Positions 10,992 through 18,744 of a DNA stretch of 64,000 bases are shown one piece after another. Position 1 is the stretch's first letter. Each line of letters opens with the position of its first letter. Position numbers and translations under genes: made by a program. The DNA is from Kaistia granuli DSM 23481. GTDB lineage: Bacteria > Pseudomonadota > Alphaproteobacteria > Rhizobiales > Kaistiaceae. Below the pieces are notes generated by a model. That model did no database searches. It saw only the letters and a program-made list of their open reading frames with translations, and was not told where the DNA came from. The DNA lies in the NCBI RefSeq assembly GCF_000380505.1, contig NZ_AQYH01000005.1:332349-396348 (forward strand), in the 5' to 3' direction.

Positions 10992-12137
10992 TCACCTCGG
11001 TCTGAGTACAACGGCCGCGCGCAACGCCTCCCGGCCCCAGCGCGCCATATGGCCGAAATCGGCATAGGGGATGGGCAGGTTCGCCGCGTCGTTGTGGGTC
11101 TCGTGCTCGCGGTCCTCGACCCACGGGTCGTGGATGAACAGATGGCGTCCGTCGTCGCCGACCACCAGTACCCAGTGCGGCACCTTCTTGCCGAACATGC
11201 GGTAGGCGGAAATCAGCACGATGACGAGCGCGCCGCCGGCCAATGCCTTGCGGATCGCGGCGACATCGAGCGGCTGGTAGGCGATCGGAATCTCGAAGGC
11301 GATCGTCTGGTGGCGGAAGTCTTCCTGCGCCAGCGCCATGACGCGGCGCTTTTCCGGATCACGCACCGACTCCAGGAACAGCGAGCCTTCCCGGCTCACA
11401 TGGATGCTGGCGGCGAGCCCGTTGCGCGCCGCCGAGACGGCGAGGCCATGGGGATCGCAGCCGCCGAGCCCGGCCATCATGAACACCGTCGTCGCCTGGC
11501 GCCAGAGCTTGATCTCCTCGACCGGGCTCATGGCGTAATCCTTGCGGAAATGGCCGAGCGCCATCATCACGCAGCAGGGGCCGCAGGTGAAATCCGTCGT
11601 CTGCTCGTAATAGCGCACCGACGTCGACTGCGCCGGCCCGCGCAACCGCTTCTCGAAGCGCAGCGCGTCGGCGTGATCCTCGTAATAGTCGAGATAGCGG
11701 CCGATGCGGCGATAGCCGAGCCGCTCGTAGAGTTGGATGCCGGCCGCGTTGTCCTCGCGCACTTCCAGCCGCAGCAGGAAGCGGTCGCGGGCGAAGGCTA
11801 CCCGCTCGGCCTCCGCCATCAGCGCGGCGCCGATGCCGCTGCCGCGCATCTCCGGCAGCACGGCGATCGAATAGAGCCGCGCCATGCCGGTGCCGGTCCG
11901 GAACAGCAGCAGCGTATAGCCGACGAGCTGGCCATCTGGCAGGCTGGCGACGGTGATCGCCGCCGTCGGCGCCTCGACCAGCTTGCGGAAGCTGCGCCGG
12001 GCGATCCGGTCGGTCTCGAAGCAGCGGGCTTCGATCGCGACCAGCCCGTCGACATCGGCGACCCCGGCGGGGCGCACGCTGAAGAGGGGCGGCGAGGGGG
12101 CGACGACTGCACTCACAAGGCGCGATGGAACGCCCAT
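10992..12137 (-). CDS. GNAT acetyltransferase fused to a C39-like peptidase
   Basis: This 381-residue fusion has an N-terminal GNAT domain (about 18-165; acetyl-CoA loop PEMRGSGIGAALM, then NAAGIQLYERLGYRRIG). Its C-terminal papain-like C39 domain (about 175-375) has a candidate nucleophile Cys185 in TCGPCC, His321 in VPHWVLVVG and Asp337 in HDPW, a complete triad. It is the first gene of an operon with the RLAN/ATP-grasp ligase. Comparative genomic work on ATP-grasp amidoligases has noted this linkage as a likely peptide-synthesis or peptide-modification unit. ATG 12137 and GTG 12116 are both possible starts; neither has a strong ribosome site. Substrates are unknown. Confidence 0.8.
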   Translation of the reverse strand: MGVPSRLVSAVVAPSPPLFSVRPAGVADVDGLVAIEARCFETDRIARRSFRKLVEAPTAAITVASLPDGQLVGYTLLLFRTGTGMARLYSIAVLPEMRGSGIGAALMAEAERVAFARDRFLLRLEVREDNAAGIQLYERLGYRRIGRYLDYYEDHADALRFEKRLRGPAQSTSVRYYEQTTDFTCGPCCVMMALGHFRKDYAMSPVEEIKLWRQATTVFMMAGLGGCDPHGLAVSAARNGLAASIHVSREGSLFLESVRDPEKRRVMALAQEDFRHQTIAFEIPIAYQPLDVAAIRKALAGGALVIVLISAYRMFGKKVPHWVLVVGDDGRHLFIHDPWVEDREHETHNDAANLPIPYADFGHMARWGREALRAAVVLRPR

Positions 12138-12258
12138 TTCGGCCGATCCGCAAGAGTGGGCGCGCCCCGTTCGGCGCACCCTCCGTTGGCGCGATCTCGG
12201 CCTCCAATTGCGGCGGCGCCAAGGCCGGAATCCGCACGCAATCGTGAGCGGAGACCCG

Positions 12259-13203
12259 CTAGCCGGGAACGTTGTCGCCGACTTCCTCGGCGATGGTGTC
12301 GCCCGGCTTCGGCTTGCCGGTCCGCTGTTCGCGCCAGAAGATGTAGAAGCCGGCGGCGATGATGATGGCGGCACCGATCAGCATCGAGATCTTGGGCTCG
12401 TCGCCGAAGACGAAGTAGCCGAACACGACCGCCCAGATCAGCATGGTGTACTGGTAGGGCACGACCACCGAGGCCGGCGCCAGCCGCAGGGAGCGGGTGA
12501 CGCAGAGCTGGGCGAGGAGCGCGACGACACCGATCAGCGCCAGCGCCCCGAAGTCGATCGGCGTCGGCGTGACCCAGGTGAAGGGTGCGATCACCGCGCC
12601 GGTGACCAGAGTTGCCATCGTCGAGAAGGTCAGAAGCGTCGAATCCGGCGTGCCGCGCAACTGCCGCGTGACGATCATCAGCGCGGCGAAGAACAGGCTG
12701 CCGCCAATGGCGATCAGCGCGCCCCAGCTCAGGCTCTCGGACGAGGGCTGCAGCACGATCACCACGCCGATGAAGCCGGCCAGGATCGCCAGCCAGCGCG
12801 GCCCGTCGACCTTTTCCTTCAGCAGCACGGCCGACAGCGCCGTCACATAGATCGGGCCGGCCAGGTAGTAGGTCATGACGTCGGCCAGCGGCAGCAGCGA
12901 CACCGACCAGTAGAAGAAGCCGATCTCGCCGACCGTGACGAAGACGCGCAGCAGCTGCAGTCCGGGGCGCGGCGCCTGGCGCAATTTCGCCAGGCCACCC
13001 TGTTTGTGGATGAACGGGGTCAGCACGCACATGGCGGCGATCGAGCGCACCAGCATGATCATGCCGACGGAATAGGTGGCGGTCAGCCACTTTCCGAGCG
13101 TATCATTGGCTGAGTAGAGGAAGATGCCGAGGACCATCAGGGCGATGCCGAGAACCGGGCCTGAAAGGGTGCGTGCGGAGGCGGTGGGGGTGGTTGCGGA
13201 CAT
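12259..13203 (-). CDS. DMT-superfamily transporter (EamA type)
   Basis: The 314-residue protein has ten hydrophobic helices arranged as two EamA repeats (about 15-145 and 155-290), with the typical YYLAGPIYVTALSAVLLKEKV end of the first repeat. It is an inner-membrane drug/metabolite transporter of unknown substrate. The ATG at 13203 is chosen because the hydrophobic core begins shortly after; the frame stays open further upstream but encodes non-conserved sequence. It is divergent from the DEAD-box helicase. Confidence 0.85.
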   Translation of the reverse strand: MSATTPTASARTLSGPVLGIALMVLGIFLYSANDTLGKWLTATYSVGMIMLVRSIAAMCVLTPFIHKQGGLAKLRQAPRPGLQLLRVFVTVGEIGFFYWSVSLLPLADVMTYYLAGPIYVTALSAVLLKEKVDGPRWLAILAGFIGVVIVLQPSSESLSWGALIAIGGSLFFAALMIVTRQLRGTPDSTLLTFSTMATLVTGAVIAPFTWVTPTPIDFGALALIGVVALLAQLCVTRSLRLAPASVVVPYQYTMLIWAVVFGYFVFGDEPKISMLIGAAIIIAAGFYIFWREQRTGKPKPGDTIAEEVGDNVPG

Positions 13204-13509
13204 GAAATCACATGACGGATGATTGAATGGGCACTCTGCACAGAAGCGGGGCAGAGACAAGAAGAACCATGCCGCTCCGGCCGTGTCCGGCAGCCTCTTC
13301 TGCCCGCCTGCGACTTTTCGGTTGCTTTTTCGTCGGCGAGTCTGCATATACGCGACGACGATCATCGTGATCGCGCTGTGCCACGCGAAGATTTCGGTGG
13401 CTCTATCTCGCTGGTGAGGCGGGACACGACCCCGTCCTCTGATCCTGTCGCGCGTGGGTCATGGCTAGAAGTCGGATACCGATGGTGTCCGCATAATTAG
13501 GCTTTCTTC
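13204..13509. other. Intergenic region with a long helicase leader
   Basis: This 306-bp gap separates the divergent DMT transporter and helicase genes. It carries a good plus-strand promoter candidate (13322-13350), which would leave a leader of about 150 bases before the TTG start of the helicase. Long leaders are typical of cold-shock genes. I see no open frame worth calling. Confidence 0.5.
13322..13350 (+). promoter_or_regulatory. Candidate sigma-70-type promoter for the helicase-csp-infA operon
   Basis: TTGCTT at 13322-13327 and CATATA at 13345-13350 are separated by 17 bases, the optimal spacing. The -10 element is in one of the few AT-rich spots in this gap. Confidence 0.45.
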
Positions 13510-14778
13510 TTGAATCAATTGACCAATTTCGCGGCTTTGGCTCTTGCCGAACCGCTCGTGCGTGCGCTTGACGTGGCCGGCATTTCGACGCCGACGCCGA
13601 TCCAGGCCCAGGCAATTCCCGCACTTCTCGAAGGCCGCGACATGCTCGGCATCGCCCAGACCGGAACCGGCAAGACCGCCGCGTTCGGCCTGCCGATCCT
13701 CCAGCATCTGTCGCGCCGCGCTGACGGCCTCCAGCCGAAGAGTGCCCGCTCCCTCATTCTCGCTCCGACGCGGGAACTGGCGATCCAGATCGATTCCGAG
13801 CTGCGCAAGTTCTCGAAGTTCCTCGGCATCCGTCACGCGCTCGTCTTCGGCGGCGTCGGCCATCAGCCGCAGATCCGCGCGCTCGAGAAGGGCGTCGACA
13901 TCCTCGTCGCCACGCCGGGCCGTCTGCTCGACCATCTCCAGGCGCGCGTGCTGCGCCTCGACCAGGTCACCCATCTCGTGCTCGACGAAGCCGACCGCAT
14001 GCTCGACATGGGCTTCGTCCGCGACGTCATGAAGATCGTGGCGCTGCTGCCGGAGAACCGTCAGTCGCTGCTGTTCTCGGCGACGATGCCGGCCGAGGTG
14101 GCGACGCTCTCGCGTAAGATCCTCAAGGACCCGGTCCGGGTCGAGGTGACGCCCGAGGCGGTCACGGTCGATCGCATCGATCAGAAGCTCTATCGCGTGC
14201 CGACGGCCGAGAAGCGCAATTTCCTCCTGGATCTGCTTGCCAATCCGGAGATGGAACGCGTCATCGTCTTCACGCGCACCAAGCACGGCGCCGATCGCGT
14301 CGCGCAGCACCTGCAGAAGGCGCGCGTCGAGACGCTCGCCCTGCATGGCAACAAGTCGCAGGGCGCCCGTCAGAAGGCGCTGGAGGGCTTCAAGGATGGA
14401 AGCCTCCGGGTTCTTGTCGCGACCGACATCGCCGCGCGCGGCATCGATGTCTCCGGCATCACCCATGTGGTCAATTTCGACCTGCCCGACGAGCCGGAAT
14501 CGTATGTCCATCGAATTGGACGTACGGCACGCGCTGGTCGCAGCGGGCTCGCACTCTCTCTGTTCGACGCTGGCGAAGCTGCGCGTCTGAAGGCAATCGA
14601 GCGGCTGATTCGCCGTCCGATTCCGGAAGTCGCGACCAATTTCAAAGCCCCGTCTTCGGCTCCGAGACCCGTTGCGGACACGCAGCGGGGTGACAAGCCG
14701 GCTCGGGACGGGCAGCCTATGCAAGAAAAGAGCAAGAAAAATCGGTGGCGTGGCCAACAACGCCGCCGAGCCGCTTGA
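13510..14778 (+). CDS. DEAD-box ATP-dependent RNA helicase (RhlE-like)
   Basis: The 422-residue protein has the full DEAD-box set: Q motif (STPTPIQAQAIP), Walker A AQTGTGKT (49-56), DEAD (159-162), the SAT motif (LLFSATMPAE), and HRIGRTARAG near 330-340, followed by a short basic tail (KKNRWRGQQRRRAA). These enzymes unwind short RNA duplexes, in ribosome assembly or mRNA decay and especially in the cold. Translation starts at a TTG at 13510; homology begins within a few residues. A cold-shock protein and an IF-1 gene follow on the same strand within 275 bases, suggesting one cold-responsive transcript. Confidence 0.9.
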   Translation: MNQLTNFAALALAEPLVRALDVAGISTPTPIQAQAIPALLEGRDMLGIAQTGTGKTAAFGLPILQHLSRRADGLQPKSARSLILAPTRELAIQIDSELRKFSKFLGIRHALVFGGVGHQPQIRALEKGVDILVATPGRLLDHLQARVLRLDQVTHLVLDEADRMLDMGFVRDVMKIVALLPENRQSLLFSATMPAEVATLSRKILKDPVRVEVTPEAVTVDRIDQKLYRVPTAEKRNFLLDLLANPEMERVIVFTRTKHGADRVAQHLQKARVETLALHGNKSQGARQKALEGFKDGSLRVLVATDIAARGIDVSGITHVVNFDLPDEPESYVHRIGRTARAGRSGLALSLFDAGEAARLKAIERLIRRPIPEVATNFKAPSSAPRPVADTQRGDKPARDGQPMQEKSKKNRWRGQQRRRAA

Positions 14779-14831
14779 CGACGGGACGGTCGTTAGCAAA
14801 GTTCTCTACCGCCAGACTGAAGGAGATTTCC

Positions 14832-15038
14832 ATGGCGACGGGTACAGTGAAGTGGTTCAATGCGACCAAGGGTTACGGATTCATCCAGCCCGACCAGGGT
14901 GGTCAGGATGTGTTCGTGCATATCAGCGCCGTTGAGCGCGCTGGTTTGTCGACGCTGCGTGACGGCGCCAAGATCTCGTACGAACTCGAGACCGATCGTC
15001 GCGGCAAGACGTCCGCGACGGAACTGAAGGTCTCGTAA
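14832..15038 (+). CDS. Cold-shock domain protein (CspA family)
   Basis: The 68-residue protein is a single cold-shock domain with RNP1 (KGYGFIQP) and RNP2 (VFVHISA), binding single-stranded RNA or DNA as an RNA chaperone. ATG 14832 is preceded by a strong GAAGGAGA ribosome site. It lies 53 bases after the helicase and ten bases before an IF-1 gene. Which csp paralogue it is cannot be decided by eye. Confidence 0.93.
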   Translation: MATGTVKWFNATKGYGFIQPDQGGQDVFVHISAVERAGLSTLRDGAKISYELETDRRGKTSATELKVS

Positions 15039-15048
15039 GGAACAACAC

Positions 15049-15330
15049 ATGGCGAAGGAAGAAGCGCTCGAATTCGAGGGTACGGTCGTCGAGGTACTGC
15101 CCGACGCCAAGTTCCGCGTGGAACTCGAGAACGGGCATGTCGTCGTCGCCTACACTGCGGGCCGGATGAAGAAAAACCGGATCAAGACGCTGGCGGGCGA
15201 CCGCGTAACCGTCGAGATGACGCCATACGATCTCGATCGTGCGCGACTGGTTTTCCGGCACAAGGGCGAACCGCTTGCCTCGCAAGCACCAAGGCCGCCT
15301 TTCCGCGGTGGCGCGGCGCGTCGACGCTGA
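15049..15330 (+). CDS. infA: Translation initiation factor IF-1, C-terminally extended
   Basis: The first ~72 residues are a standard IF-1 S1-type barrel ([52 protein letters not shown]). A 20-residue Pro/Arg-rich tail follows (ending [11 protein letters not shown]) that normal IF-1 lacks, giving 93 residues. IF-1 binds the A site of the 30S subunit during initiation, and S1-type domains can melt RNA structure. Its place ten bases behind a cold-shock gene suggests a cold-adapted or RNA-chaperone paralogue; a second ordinary infA may exist elsewhere. A strong hairpin follows. Confidence 0.88.
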   Translation: MAKEEALEFEGTVVEVLPDAKFRVELENGHVVVAYTAGRMKKNRIKTLAGDRVTVEMTPYDLDRARLVFRHKGEPLASQAPRPPFRGGAARRR

Positions 15331-15356
15331 CATCCGACGCCAGGTGATGAAAACGA

Positions 15357-15394
15357 GAGCCGGCGCGAGCAATCGCGCCGGCTCTTCCGTTTCC
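15357..15394 (+). terminator. Strong hairpin terminator after infA
   Basis: A perfect 12-bp GC-rich stem (GAGCCGGCGCGA / TCGCGCCGGCTC) closes on a GCAA tetraloop, followed by TTCCGTTTCC. It lies 26 bases after the infA stop and probably ends the helicase-csp-infA transcript. Confidence 0.75.
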
Positions 15395-15636
15395 GGGCCT
15401 GCCTGGCGTTGGCCGACGGCTCCAGCTCGCTGCCCGGCGCAGGCCATGGCGACCCGTCGCCGTTCCACATCATGGTTTCCGCCGATTAACCTCATTTGCG
15501 GCCGAAATCCGGCGCGGTTGTAAAAATGTGGCAGCCGATGGCTAAAACCCGCTTGCGTCTCGGCGGGGAAATCCATATTCTTTCCTAGTCGCGGGGGCGG
15601 ACGATTCACTCTTCAATAGTCTCTGCCGCTTTGACA

Positions 15637-15794
15637 GCTTCGGGAATTTCCCGGTTTGAACTGTATTCGAAGGTTATTTGAAGCGCAGTTGTAGTTAGAA
15701 TTGATGAGCTCGAGTTTTTTTTGGTTCGGGCAAAGAGTTGTTCTTCTTTAGTTATGTTTCAGCCGCCGGTCTCAACAGCCGGCGGTTTATTTTT
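15637..15794 (+). ncRNA. Candidate small RNA
   Basis: A TTGACA box at 15631, an AT-rich non-coding stretch and a terminator at 15763-15794 together look like a transcription unit of up to ~150 nt. No good -10 element is visible at standard spacing, so the 5' end is uncertain. The pyrimidine-rich TTGTTCTTCTTTAG stretch before the hairpin could be a single-stranded seed. Confidence 0.3.
15763..15794 (+). terminator. Intrinsic terminator in the 15.4-16.0 kb gap
   Basis: A 7-bp stem CCGCCGG/CCGGCGG with a 9-base loop is followed directly by TTTATTTTT. No annotated gene ends just upstream, so it probably terminates a non-coding transcript. Confidence 0.65.
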
Positions 15795-15996
15795 GTGCGC
15801 TCTCTACTGGCGCGCATGGAAGAGGGCGGCGGCGGTCTCCTTGGCTGGATTCTGGCCTTTCTGCGGCGGCCGCGTTCTCTCCCTTGTCCGGCGACGGCAT
15901 GTCGCGCGATGATTTCCTACCCTTGCCTTATTCTCATGCAGCTTGGGGCTCTGATCGGCCGCGTCCGTCATCGGGACGGACTTCCGGAGGAATTGA

Positions 15997-16482
15997 ATGC
16001 TGAGCGTATTTCGCAATTTCCTCGCCGAGCTTACCGGCGGCGAGGCCGACCGAGGGTTTGGCGAGGATGACCATCGCCTGGCCGCGGCGGCGCTGCTCCA
16101 TCACGTCATCGCCGTCGACGGCGAGGTGGCCGAGCCGGAACGTCTGCGTCTTCACGAACTCTTGAAGAACCGCTACGGGCTCGACGAGGATGCGACCGAG
16201 GACCTGATCCGCGCGGCCGAGAAGGCCGACGAGGAGGCCGTCGACTTCTATCGTTTCACCAGCCTGCTGAAAACGCGGCTGGACGAGGTCGATCGCGAGC
16301 AGATCATCGCCATGATGTGGGATCTGGTCTATGCCGATGGTCGGCTGACGGAGTTCGAGGACAATGTCATCTGGCGCGTCGCCGATCTGCTCGGCGTTTC
16401 CGGCCGGGCGCGGCTTCGCTTGAAGAAGATCGTGCAGTCGGGCGGCAATGTCGTTCCGGACATCGCGCCGCAGGAAGGCTGA
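15997..16482 (+). CDS. TerB-like (tellurite-resistance fold) protein
   Basis: The 161-residue all-helical protein matches the TerB-like fold: repeated acidic helix pairs with ALLHHVIAVDGEVAEPER (about 32-50) and MMWDLVYADGRLTEFED (about 106-122), each carrying the DG-E metal-binding pattern of the family. It is cytoplasmic; stand-alone TerB-like proteins have no firmly assigned role. The ATG follows a strong CGGAGGA ribosome site. It is not part of a ter gene cluster. Confidence 0.78.
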   Translation: MLSVFRNFLAELTGGEADRGFGEDDHRLAAAALLHHVIAVDGEVAEPERLRLHELLKNRYGLDEDATEDLIRAAEKADEEAVDFYRFTSLLKTRLDEVDREQIIAMMWDLVYADGRLTEFEDNVIWRVADLLGVSGRARLRLKKIVQSGGNVVPDIAPQEG

Positions 16483-16551
16483 CCGCTCTCTCGCCGGGCT
16501 GCCACTAGCCGCGCCGCGAGACATCGACCAGTAGCGAGGATCGTTGGACCA

Positions 16552-17292
16552 TTGTTGCCGTCCGAGAAGCCGCCCGTTCTGATCATCCTGCATCAGGAGC
16601 ACTCGACCCCTGGCCGTGTCGGCCTGCGGCTGCGCGAGCGCGGCTACGATCTGGATATCCGACGGCCGCGCTTCGGCGACCCGCTGCCCGAGACGCTAGC
16701 CGGTCATGCCGGCGCCATCGTGTTCGGCGGGCCGATGAGCTGCAACGACGACGAGGACTACATCCGCCGCGAGATCGACTGGCTGTCGGTGCCGCTGGAC
16801 GAGCAGGCGCCGTTGCTCGGCATCTGCCTCGGGGCGCAGATGCTGGCGCGCCAGCTGGGCGCCCGCGTCGCGCCGCGTGACGACGGCCTGGTCGAGATCG
16901 GCTACTACCCCTTGCAGGCGACCGAGGCCGGGCAGGGGCTCTGCCCGTGGCCGGAGACCGTCTACCAGTGGCATGGCGAGGGCTTCGACCTGCCGTCCGG
17001 CGCTGCCCTGCTGGCGGAAGGCCAGCTCTACCAGAACCAGGCCTTCCAATACGGCCCCGCCGCCTTCGCCTTCCAGTTTCATATCGAGCTGACGCTGGCG
17101 ATGATGCATCGCTGGACCACCAAGGGCGCCGACCGCTTCACGCTGCCGGGCGCCCAACCGCGCGAGCGCCATATGGAGGGTCGCGCCGTCTATGACGCGC
17201 AGACCTCGCATTTCCTCGATGGCTTCCTCGATCTCTGGCTGCGCCTGCCGCGCCGCGAGCGTGCCAATCCGGAGCCGGTCGAGGCCGTCTGA
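16552..17292 (+). CDS. Class I glutamine amidotransferase-like protein
   Basis: The 246-residue protein has the GATase1 fold with nucleophile Cys92 in LLGICLGAQML and His177/Glu179 in FQFHIEL, so the triad is complete. Family members hydrolyse glutamine or gamma-glutamyl compounds; stand-alone versions like this one are often named GMP-synthase-like. Translation appears to start at TTG (16552 or 16555), since the first strand (PPVLIILHQEHS) follows at once. It sits 69 bases after the TerB-like gene. The true substrate is unknown. Confidence 0.8.
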   Translation: MLPSEKPPVLIILHQEHSTPGRVGLRLRERGYDLDIRRPRFGDPLPETLAGHAGAIVFGGPMSCNDDEDYIRREIDWLSVPLDEQAPLLGICLGAQMLARQLGARVAPRDDGLVEIGYYPLQATEAGQGLCPWPETVYQWHGEGFDLPSGAALLAEGQLYQNQAFQYGPAAFAFQFHIELTLAMMHRWTTKGADRFTLPGAQPRERHMEGRAVYDAQTSHFLDGFLDLWLRLPRRERANPEPVEAV

Positions 17293-17718
17293 GCGGCGCT
17301 GTCGTTGCAATCTGCGAATCCCGTTGCAGATTGCAATGCGCGGAAGGTGAATCGGACGTTAACCTTCGCCAGATCTGGCTGAATTGATTCAAATTATAAC
17401 CATATGTAGTGGCAGGCGTGGTCGCGGCGCCTGGCAGGAAGCTTGCGAGACATATGCCAAGCTGATGTTCCGGTATTGCGTAATCAGCTCCTATCGGACG
17501 GAGAAGGGTCGAACCGATGACCCCCGGTAGCCCTTCTCCGCTCCGCTTGCCCGCCGCCTTGCCTGGCCGGCGCGCCCATCCCGTCCCGCCTTTTCCCGCA
17601 TCTCTGCCGCATCCGGCCGCCGCTCGGCCGGTCGTGTCGCGCCCGCGTGGTGTTGACAGGGCCCGCCCGCGGGTATTGGTACGGAAACAATCGGCTGCAA
17701 TAACATAGAGTTATTCCA
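17293..17718. other. Intergenic region before the iron transporter
   Basis: A 426-base gap. It contains an 11-bp inverted repeat (17305-17336) and an AT-rich stretch around 17380-17405 (TTGATTCAAATTATAACC) that may hold the promoter of the iron importer. The rest is GC-rich and shows no credible gene on either strand. Confidence 0.4.
17305..17336. promoter_or_regulatory. Perfect 11-bp inverted repeat
   Basis: Arms TTGCAATCTGC and GCAGATTGCAA are separated by ten bases. It begins 12 bases after the amidotransferase stop and has no T-tract. It could be a terminator-like hairpin for that gene or a protein-binding site. Confidence 0.45.
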
Positions 17719-18744
17719 ATGTACGACGTCTCCAGACGTCAGCTGATGCGGGTCGGCCTCGGTGTCGCCGGCGCCTCGCTGATCAGCGGCAGAGTGACCC
17801 CGGCGCATGCGCAGACCCAGACGCTGGCGCTCTACAACGGCCAGCACCGGCCGCCCGTCGAGGCACTGGTCGCCGCCTTTACGGCGGCGACGGGCATCGC
17901 CGTCGTGTCCCGCAACGGCAACAGCGCCCAGCTCGCCAGCCAGCTGATCGAGGAGGGCGCCAATTCGCCCGCCGACGTCTTCTGGTCGGAGGAGAGCCCC
18001 TCGCTCGCCGCGATCGACGAGAAGGGACTGCTCGCCCCGCTCGACGCCGAGACGCTGAAGCAGATTCCGGCTGCCTATGCCGCCAAGTCCGGCGCCTGGA
18101 TCGGGGCGGGCGCGCGCTGTCGCGTGGTCGTCTACAACAAGGAGATGATCGAGCTGTCGGCGCTGCCGAAGACCGTGCTCGATTTCGCCGGCGAGGCCTG
18201 GGCCGACAAGGTCGCCTTCGCGCCGAACAGCGGCGCCTTCCAGCAGCAGGTCGTCGCCGTCTCGCTGATGAAGGGGCGCGACGCGGCGCTCGCCTGGCTG
18301 AAGGGCCTGCGCCAGTACGGCCAGGTCTATAACAGCGATTCCGCCGCCGTGGAGGCCGTCGAGGGCGGCGACATCGCCGTGGCGCTCAGCAACAACTACT
18401 ACTGGCATGCGCTCGAGAAGGAGCTCGGCCCCGACAGCATGAATTCGGCGCTCTACCACATCGGCAACCAGGATCCCGGCACGCTGATCACCGTCTCCGG
18501 CGCCGGCGTGCTCAAGAGCTCCAAGCAGAGCGAGGCGGCGCAGCGTTTCGTCGCCTTCATGGTCAGTGCCGAGGGCCAGGCGGCGATCGTCGGCGCGATC
18601 GCCGAATATCCGCTCCGGCCGGGCGTCGTCTCGCCCTTTCCGATGAAACCCTTCGACCAGCTCGATCCCGCCCCGGTGACGCCGGCCGATCTCGGCGACG
18701 CCGCCGACGCCCTGGCCTTGCTGCGCGAGGCGGATCTCGCTTGA
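17719..18744 (+). CDS. Ferric-iron ABC importer, periplasmic binding protein
   Basis: The 341-residue protein has a twin-arginine-type signal (SRRQLMRVGLGVAGASLI, cleavage near AHA-QT around residue 30). The mature part resembles FbpA/FutA iron-binding proteins, including the NNYYWH tyrosine pair that coordinates iron in that family. It would capture Fe(III) in the periplasm for the fused permease encoded next. The stop overlaps the permease TTG start. No ATPase gene follows. Iron specificity is inferred from family resemblance; thiamine or polyamine binding is less likely. Confidence 0.82.
   Translation: MYDVSRRQLMRVGLGVAGASLISGRVTPAHAQTQTLALYNGQHRPPVEALVAAFTAATGIAVVSRNGNSAQLASQLIEEGANSPADVFWSEESPSLAAIDEKGLLAPLDAETLKQIPAAYAAKSGAWIGAGARCRVVVYNKEMIELSALPKTVLDFAGEAWADKVAFAPNSGAFQQQVVAVSLMKGRDAALAWLKGLRQYGQVYNSDSAAVEAVEGGDIAVALSNNYYWHALEKELGPDSMNSALYHIGNQDPGTLITVSGAGVLKSSKQSEAAQRFVAFMVSAEGQAAIVGAIAEYPLRPGVVSPFPMKPFDQLDPAPVTPADLGDAADALALLREADLA

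Larger units (their letters stand above)
15395..15996. other. AT-richer intergenic region with regulatory signals
   Basis: About 600 bases without a convincing coding frame, clearly less GC-rich than the surroundings. It holds a TTGACA box (15631-15636), directly followed by a 13-base palindrome CGGGAA-T-TTCCCG (15641-15653), an eight-T run ending at 15722, and an intrinsic terminator at 15763-15794. A GTCCGTC/GACGGAC hairpin (15963-15981) sits just before the TerB-like gene's ribosome site. Confidence 0.5.

Noticed and set aside
15738..16070. A 110-codon frame overlapping the terminator at 15763 and the start of the TerB-like gene
   Set aside because: No family pattern, it runs through an intrinsic terminator and overlaps a gene with a much better ribosome site.
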